A stretch of 64,000 bases of DNA from Yoonia sp. R2331 (GTDB lineage: Bacteria; Pseudomonadota; Alphaproteobacteria; Rhodobacterales; Rhodobacteraceae), in NCBI RefSeq assembly GCF_041103235.1, contig NZ_JBGCUN010000001.1, positions 992,001 through 1,056,000 on the forward strand, given 5' to 3'. How positions within the stretch are numbered: position 1 is the first letter of the stretch; each line of letters starts with the position of its first letter. A program made the position numbers and the translations under genes. Below are positions 57,049 through 64,000 of this stretch, piece after piece. The notes beneath the pieces were generated by a model that searched no databases, was not told the DNA's origin, and saw nothing but the letters and a program-made list of their open reading frames with translations.

Positions 57049-58379
57049 TCACCGCCGCCACTGCCATCGAACATCGCGCGACCTTGCCGCGTCAGGCTGA
57101 TGTCGTGGTGATTGGCGGTGGCATCATTGGTGTCATGACCGCGTGGGAAGCGACCAAGGCAGGGCACAAGGTGGTGCTGCTGGAAAAGGGCCGGATCGCA
57201 GGCGAACAATCCAGCCGCAACTGGGGCTGGATTCGCGCGCAGGGTCGCGACATCGCAGAACTGCCAATTGCGCTTGAAGCGCAAGCCATGTGGCCCGGTT
57301 TGGAAGAGGTCACCAGCGGTTTCGGCTTGCGCCAGACCGGCACGCTCTACCTTGCCAAAGACACCACGGAAATGGACCGCTACGCCAAGTGGTTGGAACA
57401 GGCGGCGCCATATCAAGTTTCCTCGCGCATCCTGAACGCAAATGACGTCGCCACCATGCTACCGGGGGCAGGGCGGTCATGGGCAGGCGCGCTTCATACG
57501 CCAACCGACATGCGGGCAGAACCCTGGCAGACCGTCCCGGCACTCGCACGGGCCGCCGTGCGCGATGGCGTCAAGGTGATCGAAAACTGTGCCGTGCGCC
57601 TGTTGGACATCTCAGCCGGGCACGTGAAAGGCGTGGTCACAGAAAAGGGCCGGATCGCCGCCGATGCTGTTGTCTTGGCAGGCGGTGCATGGTCATCGCT
57701 GCTGTTACGTCGCCACGGTGTAAGCATCCCGCAACTCTCGGTCCGGGCGACCGTTGCCCAAACCGAACCCATGGCCGAACTTGCCAATCTGGGCGGCGCG
57801 GTCGACAACCGGCTGGCATGGCGTCGGCGCGAAGATGGCGGCTACACCTTGGCCCCCGAAGGCTTTCACGAACTCTTTGTAGGCCCCGACGCCTTTCGCG
57901 CCTTCACCCGATTTGCACCTCAATTGCTCAAAGACCCGCTTGGAACGCGCCTGTTGCCTGCAGCGCCGCGCGGCTACCCGGATGCTTGGCGGACACCGCG
58001 CCGTTGGTCTGGCGATGACCCCAGCCCGTTCGAGGCGATGCGCGTCCTCGACCCATCCCCCAACCGCGCCAAAGTTGCCAAGCTGGCGCGCGATTTCACG
58101 GCGACATTCCCGGCATTGGGTCCAACCCGGATCAAGCGTGCCTGGGCGGGGCTAATCGACACGTTGCCTGACGTGGTGCCGATCGTGGATACATGCGCGG
58201 CACTCCCCGGCCTCACGATCTGCACGGGCATGTGCGGCCACGGCTTTGGCATCGGCCCCGCCTTTGGCCGCATTGCCGCCGCCCTCGCGACCGGCACCGA
58301 CCCCGGACACGATCTGTCCCGCTTCCGTCTCGCCCGGTTCACCGATGGCAGTGCGTTGTCGCTTGGTCCCAACCTCTGA
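57045..58379 (+). CDS. FAD-dependent oxidoreductase (DAO family, D-amino acid dehydrogenase-like)
   Basis: A 444-residue flavoprotein. ADVVVIGGGIIGVMTAWEAT near residue 18 is the FAD-binding Rossmann motif, followed by VVLLEKGRIAGEQSSRNWGW, and the end has GLTICTGMCGHGFGIGPAFG, the usual second FAD contact of the DAO fold. The family oxidises amino acids, N-methylated amino acids or opines. The start overlaps the argE stop (ATGA), so the two are made together. The substrate is probably a compound brought in by the divergent importer; this is inference from context. Confidence 0.87.
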   Translation: MITAATAIEHRATLPRQADVVVIGGGIIGVMTAWEATKAGHKVVLLEKGRIAGEQSSRNWGWIRAQGRDIAELPIALEAQAMWPGLEEVTSGFGLRQTGTLYLAKDTTEMDRYAKWLEQAAPYQVSSRILNANDVATMLPGAGRSWAGALHTPTDMRAEPWQTVPALARAAVRDGVKVIENCAVRLLDISAGHVKGVVTEKGRIAADAVVLAGGAWSSLLLRRHGVSIPQLSVRATVAQTEPMAELANLGGAVDNRLAWRRREDGGYTLAPEGFHELFVGPDAFRAFTRFAPQLLKDPLGTRLLPAAPRGYPDAWRTPRRWSGDDPSPFEAMRVLDPSPNRAKVAKLARDFTATFPALGPTRIKRAWAGLIDTLPDVVPIVDTCAALPGLTICTGMCGHGFGIGPAFGRIAAALATGTDPGHDLSRFRLARFTDGSALSLGPNL

Positions 58380-58490
58380 TCTTCTTCTGGCCACAATAAT
58401 ACCGGCAAAGGCCGCCCTGCGACCGGAGGGCAGAGCCCCTGTTCGTTTGCCAAAGAGACACTATGTTGTCCGCAAAGGAGACCCAGACCA

Positions 58491-59654
58491 ATGCCCGTCA
58501 AAAATCGCTTCGCCGAACTTCTGCCTGACCTCACCGCGATCCGCCGTGACCTGCACGAAAACCCCGAAATTCTGTTCGACACCCACCGCACCGCGCAAAT
58601 CGTGGCCGACAAACTGGCGGAATACGGTGTCGATGAGGTCACAACCGGCATTGGCCGCACGGGCGTGGTGGGCGTGATCAAAGGCAAGACCAATACTTCG
58701 GGCCGCACTATCGGGCTGCGCGCGGATATGGACGCCTTACCGATCCACGAGCAAACAGGGCTGCCTTATGCCTCCAAAACAGACGGGGCGATGCACGCCT
58801 GCGGCCACGACGGCCACACCACGATGCTGTTGGGGGCCGCGCAATACCTTGCCGAAACCCGCAACTTCGACGGCACCGTTGTTGTCATCTTCCAACCTGC
58901 CGAAGAAGGCGGCGGCGGCGGTCGCGAGATGTGCGAAGATGGATTGATGGACCGCTGGTCCATTGATGAAGTCTACGGCATGCACAATTGGCCCGGACGC
59001 CCCGTCGGCGACTTCGCGATCCGCCCCGGTGCGTTCTTCGCCGCCGCCGACCAGTTTGAAATCGTGGTCGAGGGCAAGGGCGGTCACGCTGCCAAACCAC
59101 AAGAAACTGTTGATACCACTGTGATGGCCAGCCACATGGTGGTGGCCTTTCAAACCATCGCCAGCCGCAACGCTGATCCGGTTGAACAGGTCGTTGTCTC
59201 GGTCACCAGCTTTGAAACCTCATCCAAGGCCCACAACGTCATCCCGCAGACTGTCAAACTGCGCGGCACTGTGCGCACCCTTTCGCCTGCGATCCGTGAC
59301 CTTGCCGAAAGGCGCCTGTCAGAGATCGCCACCGGCATCGCCGCGACATTCGGTGGCACCGCAACGGTCGACTACCTGCGCGGCTATCCGGTGATGATTA
59401 ACTCGGATGAACAAACCGCCTTTGCCGCAGAAGTGGCAAAATCCGTCTCTGGCCAATGCGATACCGCACCTCTTGTGATGGGCGGAGAGGACTTTGCCTT
59501 CATGCTCGAAGAGCGTCCCGGCGCCTATATCCTGGTGGGTAACGGCGACGGCGCATCGGTCCACCACCCCGAATACAACTTCAACGACGAAGCCATCCCA
59601 GCGGGCTGTTCTTGGTGGGCCGAAGTGGTTGAACAACGCCTGCCAGCCAGCTAG
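58491..59654 (+). CDS. M20 family amidohydrolase, hippurate-hydrolase/aminoacylase-like
   Basis: A 387-residue metallo-amidohydrolase. GLRADMDALPIHEQTGLPYA, MHACGHDGHTTMLLG, FQPAEEGGGGG, GMHNWPG and MGGEDFAFMLEERPGAY carry the two-metal site and the catalytic glutamate. It splits N-acyl or N-aminoacyl amino acids. A GCAAAGGAG site precedes the ATG at 58491. It completes a possible uptake-and-cleavage module with the importer, argE and the FAD enzyme. The last about 25 bases have a copy 754 bases downstream; see findings. Confidence 0.9.
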   Translation: MPVKNRFAELLPDLTAIRRDLHENPEILFDTHRTAQIVADKLAEYGVDEVTTGIGRTGVVGVIKGKTNTSGRTIGLRADMDALPIHEQTGLPYASKTDGAMHACGHDGHTTMLLGAAQYLAETRNFDGTVVVIFQPAEEGGGGGREMCEDGLMDRWSIDEVYGMHNWPGRPVGDFAIRPGAFFAAADQFEIVVEGKGGHAAKPQETVDTTVMASHMVVAFQTIASRNADPVEQVVVSVTSFETSSKAHNVIPQTVKLRGTVRTLSPAIRDLAERRLSEIATGIAATFGGTATVDYLRGYPVMINSDEQTAFAAEVAKSVSGQCDTAPLVMGGEDFAFMLEERPGAYILVGNGDGASVHHPEYNFNDEAIPAGCSWWAEVVEQRLPAS

Positions 59655-59712
59655 GAAGGCCGCGCAACCACAAATTGAAAGTTGAACATGTTGAAAGCTT
59701 TATCCGTAGCCG
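59627..59712 (+). repeat. Direct repeat copy 1 (3' end of amidohydrolase gene and paralog 1 start)
   Basis: The bases from GTGGTTGAACAACGCC through CCAGCTAGGA to GTTGAACATGTTGAAAG correspond to bases 60381-60466. The match covers the last codons of the amidohydrolase gene, the intergenic spacer and the start of the first small exported-protein gene. Confidence 0.7.
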
Positions 59713-60119
59713 CTGCCCTGTTTCTGATGGCAGCACCAGCGCAATCACAGGGCGTGGCTGTGAGTGAAAATTTCGGGTCACACACGATGAATTGGTCCAA
59801 GGGCGGTGCAGCCTACATGCGGTGGAAATCCGTAGAGATCGACGGGATTGTGCACCTGTGTGGAATTTATGCAAATCTGTCCAATGGCACGCGTACCAAC
59901 CGCTTCAACCAGAAATTGATGCGTGAAGCGCGGATTACCAAAGACGGCGCGACTATTTTGCGAAATCTGTCGTTCTTCTCAATCGCAAACCGCGCGCACG
60001 TAAACGAAGAGTTGATCGGTCAAGTCGCCAATTGCCGCTCGACGGGGCAAACGGTCGAACAACTCGGTGGGCTTGGTGGTTTTTCCATCTCATTCCGCCA
60101 GGGGCGCTACCGGCTGTGA
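59688..60119 (+). CDS. Small exported protein, paralog 1
   Basis: A 143-residue protein that I do not recognise. It has a clear Sec signal (MLKALSVAAALFLMAAPAQS) and a mature domain of about 122 residues with NLSFFSIANRAHVNEELIG and a paired-cysteine pattern (about residues 61 and 116). The ribosome-binding site is weak; the frame also has a TTG at 59682. It is followed by a diverged paralog on the same strand. It is probably periplasmic or secreted; no function can be proposed. Confidence 0.7.
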   Translation: MLKALSVAAALFLMAAPAQSQGVAVSENFGSHTMNWSKGGAAYMRWKSVEIDGIVHLCGIYANLSNGTRTNRFNQKLMREARITKDGATILRNLSFFSIANRAHVNEELIGQVANCRSTGQTVEQLGGLGGFSISFRQGRYRL

Positions 60120-60441
60120 CCCCTTCGGGTGTCTCTGTTAGCCGATGTCCTTGGTGTCTCGGCTTTCAGAGGAACCAAAGCAAATTGGCAACAAACGGCA
60201 GTCTCTCAAGTCGTGCGCAGCAAAACTGAAGCGCGTGGTCGGTGGCCTAGACCAAAGATAGAACCGATCTGGTAGTTGTTGCATCTATTCAATGACGAAG
60301 CAAAACAGCGTTTAGGCGCGAAAGGCGTCGCCATCATGCATGAAGATTACTTGGGCACAGCGACCCTGTAAGACAGAGTCGGTTGGACAGCACCTGACGG
60401 CCAGCTAGGAGATCTGTGCAATCACAAATTAAAAGTTGAAC
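60120..60441 (+). other. 322-base gap between the two paralogs
   Basis: I see no credible gene here. The right part (60381-60441) is the second copy of the direct repeat, containing a mutated image of the end of the amidohydrolase gene (GGTTGGACAGCACC and CCAGCTAGGA). The left part (60120-60380) shows no open frame of note, no RNA gene and no strong hairpin; it may hold eroded remains of the duplicated unit. Confidence 0.5.
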
Positions 60442-60466
60442 ATGTTGAAAGCCTTATACGTTACCG
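60381..60466 (+). repeat. Direct repeat copy 2
   Basis: This segment repeats 59627-59712: GGTTGGACAGCACC, CCAGCTAGGA, CAATCACAAATT and GTTGAACATGTTGAAAG align with the first copy. Identity is highest over the 30 bases around the paralog start. The copies begin about 754 bases apart, one gene length. Confidence 0.7.
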
Positions 60467-60873
60467 CTGCTCTGTTTCTGGTGGCAACTCCCGTACAGTC
60501 GCAAACCGTCCCGGTAGATGATAACTTCTTGACCGCCACGCTTCCTTGGGACCGGAGTGGTAAGATCACCTTGTCTGTTGGGGTGCGGGAAACCGGCGAG
60601 GGACAACTGGTGCTGCGTGGTGCCTGGGCCTCGCAAGGTGGCCCGAAATTTTCACGCCTGAACCGTCAGGTGCTTGACAAGTCACGCCTTGTTGCCGGCA
60701 GCGAAGTGCTGTCGCGCAACTTGAATTTCTTCAATCAGGTCAACAATTCCTACGTCAGCCGTGGGATGATCGGTGCGGAAACAAATTGCGTGAACACCGG
60801 CAAAGCGATCAATACCATCGACTTTTCACAGTTCACCTTCGACATTTACGAAGGGCCATATCGCGACCGTTGA
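60442..60873 (+). CDS. Small exported protein, paralog 2
   Basis: A 143-residue protein, related to paralog 1: same length, same signal peptide type (MLKALYVTAALFLVATPVQS) and shared mature positions such as NLNFFNQVNNSYVSRGMIG with the later NC pair. Outside these blocks the mature parts have diverged, whereas the leaders and signals are nearly the same. A cysteine near residue 118 matches one in paralog 1, the second does not. I do not recognise the family. It is followed by a small GC hairpin and then by two glycosyltransferase-like genes. Confidence 0.7.
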   Translation: MLKALYVTAALFLVATPVQSQTVPVDDNFLTATLPWDRSGKITLSVGVRETGEGQLVLRGAWASQGGPKFSRLNRQVLDKSRLVAGSEVLSRNLNFFNQVNNSYVSRGMIGAETNCVNTGKAINTIDFSQFTFDIYEGPYRDR

Positions 60874-60891
60874 TAAGGTGCCTGACCTTGC

Positions 60892-60908
60892 GCCGCCGGT
60901 TTGGCGGC
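60892..60908 (+). terminator. Possible weak terminator after paralog 2
   Basis: GCCGCC (60892-60897) pairs with GGCGGC (60903-60908) around GGTTT. The stem is short and no T-run follows, so this is a weak candidate. Confidence 0.3.
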
Positions 60909-60979
60909 CCAAGGCGCGGCGTGCGCAAAACGGGCCTGATGTCTACCGTTTGCACAACTGATCGCGTATCACGGCAGCT

Positions 60980-62080
60980 ATGACCCGCATTGCATGGCTG
61001 CCAGAGCCACCCAAACATATTGAAAAGGCCCGCTTTTTTGCGGCCATTGCGCAGGCCGCAGGCGGCGGGCGTGCGCTGTCGCCCTTTGCAGTCTCTTGGT
61101 GCGGCTTCCCGGAAACCAACGCCCGTGCAGCAGATTGTCTGGCCCGAGCCAAGCGGCAACCAAAGGGCGCGCTTGGCAGGGTCGTGAAACTGGCGTTTCT
61201 CAAAGGGCGCTACAACTATGCCCGGCGATGGTTCCTCAAACACCCCGACCATGCTGCCTTGTGTTGGCAGGGGCTGACCGGTGCGCGCCGCGCGGTGATG
61301 CTGGGCGCGCAAGACGCGAGCGTGCCGCGTCTCTTTGCAGAGCTTAGCCCACTGCCCGGTTACCTGACGCTCGACCCCAAGGGTGTGAATGCCGAAGGTT
61401 CGGTGCCGCAAGACCCTGCATTTTATGACAACGTTGACCCAGACGCCGCGCTCATCGCGCGGATCAAGTCACAGTTTCAGGCCCGTGCAGCGCGCCGCGC
61501 CGATGTGGGGCAGACCTCTGCTGACCTGCCCGATGCTCCCTACATTTTTGTGCCGCTGCAAGTGCCTGATGACAGCCAGATGATCCTCTTTGCCGGTTGG
61601 GTGGGTTCGGCCTCGGGTTTTGTCGCGGTGCTTGCTGCGGCGTCCCAGGCGTTGCCCGACGGCTGGCACTTGCGGATCAAGGAACACCCCAGCGCCAAAC
61701 AGCCGCTGACCGCAGAGATCAACGCCGCTATCGCCGCTGGCGCGCGCATCGCATTGGACAACCAAACCGACAGCTTTGCACAACTGGCAAGCAGCCGTGC
61801 GGTGCTGACCGTCAATTCCTCAATGGGGCTGCAAGCGATGTTCTGGGACAAGCCGGTGATCACAACCGGGCAAGCATTTTATGCGCTGCCCGGCCTGACG
61901 CACGACGCCAGCAGCGACGATGCCCTGCAAAGCCTGCTGGAACGCGTGGCAGGCCTGCCGTGCGACAAGGGGTTGCGCCAGCGTTTCCTGACATGGCTTG
62001 CAACCTGCTACTATATCCCGCAGGACGGGCAGGGGTATGATCAAGCGCGCATCGCCGCCCGCCTGAAGGGGGACATTTGA
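60980..62080 (+). CDS. Capsule polysaccharide biosynthesis-type glycosyltransferase (KpsS-like)
   Basis: A 366-residue protein without membrane helices. The C-terminal half has LRIKEHPSAKQPLT near residue 230, an ELA/ASSRAVLTVNSSMGLQAM stretch and DKPVITTGQAFYALPGL, the blocks of the capsule-synthesis (KpsS/LipB) family that transfers Kdo or similar sugars. The N-terminus is less typical. The stop overlaps the ATG of the next glycosyltransferase gene (TGATG), so both may act in one surface-glycan step. No other capsule export gene is in the window. Confidence 0.72.
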   Translation: MTRIAWLPEPPKHIEKARFFAAIAQAAGGGRALSPFAVSWCGFPETNARAADCLARAKRQPKGALGRVVKLAFLKGRYNYARRWFLKHPDHAALCWQGLTGARRAVMLGAQDASVPRLFAELSPLPGYLTLDPKGVNAEGSVPQDPAFYDNVDPDAALIARIKSQFQARAARRADVGQTSADLPDAPYIFVPLQVPDDSQMILFAGWVGSASGFVAVLAAASQALPDGWHLRIKEHPSAKQPLTAEINAAIAAGARIALDNQTDSFAQLASSRAVLTVNSSMGLQAMFWDKPVITTGQAFYALPGLTHDASSDDALQSLLERVAGLPCDKGLRQRFLTWLATCYYIPQDGQGYDQARIAARLKGDI

Positions 62081-62964
62081 TGCTCTGGCGCAACCGCACC
62101 ATCAGCAAACTGACACTCACGCCGCCAATTGGGCTTCCTAACCGCGACGGCCTTGGCATTGTGCTGATTGTGCGGAACGAGGCGGCGCATATCGCTGAAT
62201 GGGCGCAGTTCCATCATGCCGCAGGTGTGCGCCACTTCATCGTTTATGACAACGGCAGCACCGATGGCACCACCGCCGTGCTCAGGGGGGTGCTGCCAGA
62301 CCATGCGCTGACCATTCTGCCCTGGGATCAAAAGCTCGCCGATGGCCGGGGTGGGGCTGAAATCCACAATCAGGTGCTGGCCTATGCACATGCGCTGCGG
62401 AACTTTGGCGCAGGCTTTCGGTGGCTGGCGTTCATCGACACGGACGAATTTATGCTGCCCGTTGTGGCAGATAACCTGCCCACAGCACTTAATGCCTTGT
62501 CGAATCATGCGCAGGTCTCTTTGCCGTGGCATATGTTCGGGCGCGGGGGGCATGACACGCCACCGCCCGGCGGCATTCTGCGGAACTATTTGCTGCGGTC
62601 CGACCCTTTGCAGGCGAGGCACAGCCAGAATTGGAAATGCATCGTTGATCCCACCCGCGTGACCGGCGTGCGTGTCCACGGCTTTGACATAGACGGGGCA
62701 GGGATCGGGGTGAATGACGTAGGTGTTCTTGCGACCCACAAAGACCGCGCCAATCGCGCGTTCTATTCTCGCGCGGCGATCCAGCTGAACCACTACTACA
62801 CCCGCTCGGATGCAGAGCTTCAGGCCAAGATCAACCGCGGGTCCAACAAGACCGTTGATGCCCAGAAACATATCAAACGCGTGATGCGGATCGTGGATGA
62901 GATAGAGCGCGACACGGTCGAAGACCGGCTGGCGCGTGACATCCTCTCACGGCAACAGGGTTAA
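62080..62964 (+). CDS. Glycosyltransferase family 92-like protein
   Basis: A 294-residue protein. IVLIVRNEAAHIAEWAQFHH near residues 29-48, HFIVYDNGSTDGTTAVL and FIDTDEFMLP (DxD-type metal site) are the blocks of the GT92/GT2-like family with a GT-A fold. HKDRANRAFYSRAAIQLNHY near 225 is the C-terminal signature. It should transfer a sugar from a nucleotide donor. ATG 62080 overlaps the stop of the preceding gene. The acceptor is unknown. Confidence 0.82.
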   Translation: MLWRNRTISKLTLTPPIGLPNRDGLGIVLIVRNEAAHIAEWAQFHHAAGVRHFIVYDNGSTDGTTAVLRGVLPDHALTILPWDQKLADGRGGAEIHNQVLAYAHALRNFGAGFRWLAFIDTDEFMLPVVADNLPTALNALSNHAQVSLPWHMFGRGGHDTPPPGGILRNYLLRSDPLQARHSQNWKCIVDPTRVTGVRVHGFDIDGAGIGVNDVGVLATHKDRANRAFYSRAAIQLNHYYTRSDAELQAKINRGSNKTVDAQKHIKRVMRIVDEIERDTVEDRLARDILSRQQG

Positions 62965-62993
62965 CGGATCTTCAGACTTTTGGCTGCATGACA

Positions 62994-63024
62994 TGTGCAT
63001 GCTTTGTGCATGCAGTGTGTATGC
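62994..63024. repeat. Three 11-base-period repeats between converging genes
   Basis: TGTGCATGC starts at 62994 and 63005, and TGTGTATGC at 63016, an exact 11-base period. A weaker fourth copy (CTGCATG) precedes them. They lie in the 66-base space between the GT92 gene and moaA. I see no function. Confidence 0.5.
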
Positions 63025-63030
63025 GGAATC

Positions 63031-64000
63031 TTAACCGCCCGTATGGCTCATGTGGCGGCTGACTTGGCCGTCTACCGTTTGCCGGGAATAGTCGAAATCA
63101 TGGCCCTTGGGTTTCAGCGCAATCGCCGCCCGGATCGCATCATTGAGCGGGCCATCGCTTTCAGACGACCGTAAAGGTGCGCGCAGATCGGCATGCCCTT
63201 CCTGCCCCAGGCAGGTATAGATCTCGCCGGTGCAGGTGATCCGCACGCGGTTACAGCTTTCGCAAAAGTTATGCGACAAAGGTGTAATAAAACCAATGCG
63301 TTGACCGGTTTCGTTCACGCGCACATATCGCGCGGGGCCGCCGGTGCGGTCGGGCAGATCGGTCAATGCGTGCTGCGTCTCAAGCGTGGCGCGCAGGTCT
63401 TTCAGCGACCAGTATTGCCCGATCCGGTCCTCATTGCCGATATCGCCCATTGGCATAACCTCAATGAAAGTCAGGTCGAGGCCACGTTCCGCACACCACG
63501 TGGTCAGCGTGAAAAGCTCATCCTCGTTAAAGTCTTTTAGCGCCACAGCATTGATTTTCACTTTTAAGCCAACGGCTTGCGCGGCTTCAATGCCACGCAG
63601 AACCTGCGGCAACCGTCCCCAACGGGTGATCTGCGCAAATTTCGCCTCGTCCAGCGTATCAAGTGACACATTCACCCGCCGCACCCCCGCCGCATAAAGT
63701 GCTGCGGCGTGTTTCTCCAACTGGCTTCCATTGGTGGTCAGCGTCAACTCTTCCAACGCGCCGCTTTCAAGATGGCGCGACATCCCATTGAAAAAGCTCA
63801 AGATATCCCGGCGCACCAAAGGCTCACCGCCGGTGATCCGCAGCTTTTTGACGCCCAGTCCGATGAAGGCCGTGCACAGTCGGTCAAGCTCTTCCAGCGT
63901 CAGCAGGTCTTTCTTGGGCAGAAAGGTCATATTTTCCGACATGCAGTACACGCAACGAAAATCGCAGCGGTCTGTCACGGACAGGCGCAGATAGGTAATC
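63031..64000 (-). CDS. moaA: GTP 3',8-cyclase MoaA (5' end beyond the window)
   Basis: The start lies beyond the right edge; 323 codons are seen. Radical-SAM cysteines appear in [20 protein letters not shown], glycine motif in [12 protein letters not shown], then NVSLDTL and the second iron-sulfur cluster in [20 protein letters not shown]. The C-terminus SRHMSHTGG has the two glycines needed for the catalytic tail. With MoaC it converts GTP to cyclic pyranopterin monophosphate, the first step in molybdenum cofactor synthesis. Its stop is 66 bases from the converging GT92 gene. The visible part is complete and undamaged. Confidence 0.95.
   Translation of the reverse strand, partial: ITYLRLSVTDRCDFRCVYCMSENMTFLPKKDLLTLEELDRLCTAFIGLGVKKLRITGGEPLVRRDILSFFNGMSRHLESGALEELTLTTNGSQLEKHAAALYAAGVRRVNVSLDTLDEAKFAQITRWGRLPQVLRGIEAAQAVGLKVKINAVALKDFNEDELFTLTTWCAERGLDLTFIEVMPMGDIGNEDRIGQYWSLKDLRATLETQHALTDLPDRTGGPARYVRVNETGQRIGFITPLSHNFCESCNRVRITCTGEIYTCLGQEGHADLRAPLRSSESDGPLNDAIRAAIALKPKGHDFDYSRQTVDGQVSRHMSHTGG

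Overview
The window looks like chromosome of an alphaproteobacterium, most likely a marine Rhodobacteraceae (Roseobacter-type) species. This is inference. It rests on the high-GC coding style, dense operons joined by ATGA overlaps, a rhizobial-type rha transport operon, a ureDABC-x-EFG order, DUF3422 and DUF1304 proteins, and PqiA split into two genes. I saw no rRNA, tRNA, insertion sequence, integrase or CRISPR array.

Layout. 1-2195: end of an iron-siderophore/cobalamin-type ABC importer (ATPase C-terminus, binding protein, permease), followed by a sterol-desaturase-family membrane hydroxylase. 3361-14029: a complete L-rhamnose locus. rhaD and rhaA run leftward; rhaR-S-T-P-Q-U-K run rightward from a shared control region with a symmetric four-half-site operator. 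14052-14285: a decayed LysR-regulator remnant. 14367-17267: a four-PAS GGDEF-EAL protein. 17454-22957: urease genes ureD-A-B-C, an unrecognised exported-protein gene, then ureE-F-G. 23073-25546: a hybrid histidine kinase and a stand-alone receiver protein. 25606-29837: a leftward pqiA1-pqiA2-pqiB-pqiC envelope lipid-transport operon. 29976-31608: a P-loop kinase and a YihY-family membrane protein.

31768-40552 is a secreted-adhesin locus: a 900-residue protein with a BapA-like prefix and five Ig-like repeats, a full type I secretion system (TolC-like lipoprotein, ABC exporter, HlyD adaptor), and a convergent RTX-repeat protein whose upstream region carries two perfect inverted repeats. 40729-48378 holds housekeeping and membrane genes: a DUF1304 protein, an SDR, an isoprenylcysteine methyltransferase-like protein, pntA-pntB, a lipoprotein, rluE and a DUF3422 protein.

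48402-55680 is a leftward dipeptide/opine-type ABC importer (two ATPases, binding protein, two permeases). Directly behind its last gene, in the same orientation, lies a lone contractile tail-sheath gene with no other phage or injection-system gene in view. Divergent from the importer are argE-like, FAD-oxidoreductase and hippurate-hydrolase-like genes, which suggests an uptake and breakdown module for N-substituted amino acids or peptides. The right end has two tandem paralogous small exported proteins, a capsule-type glycosyltransferase, a GT92-like glycosyltransferase and a moaA cut by the window edge.

The observations most worth following are the orphan sheath gene, the exported protein embedded in the urease operon, the tandem duplication whose repeat starts inside the end of the preceding peptidase gene, the symmetric rha operator, and the dyads in front of the RTX gene.
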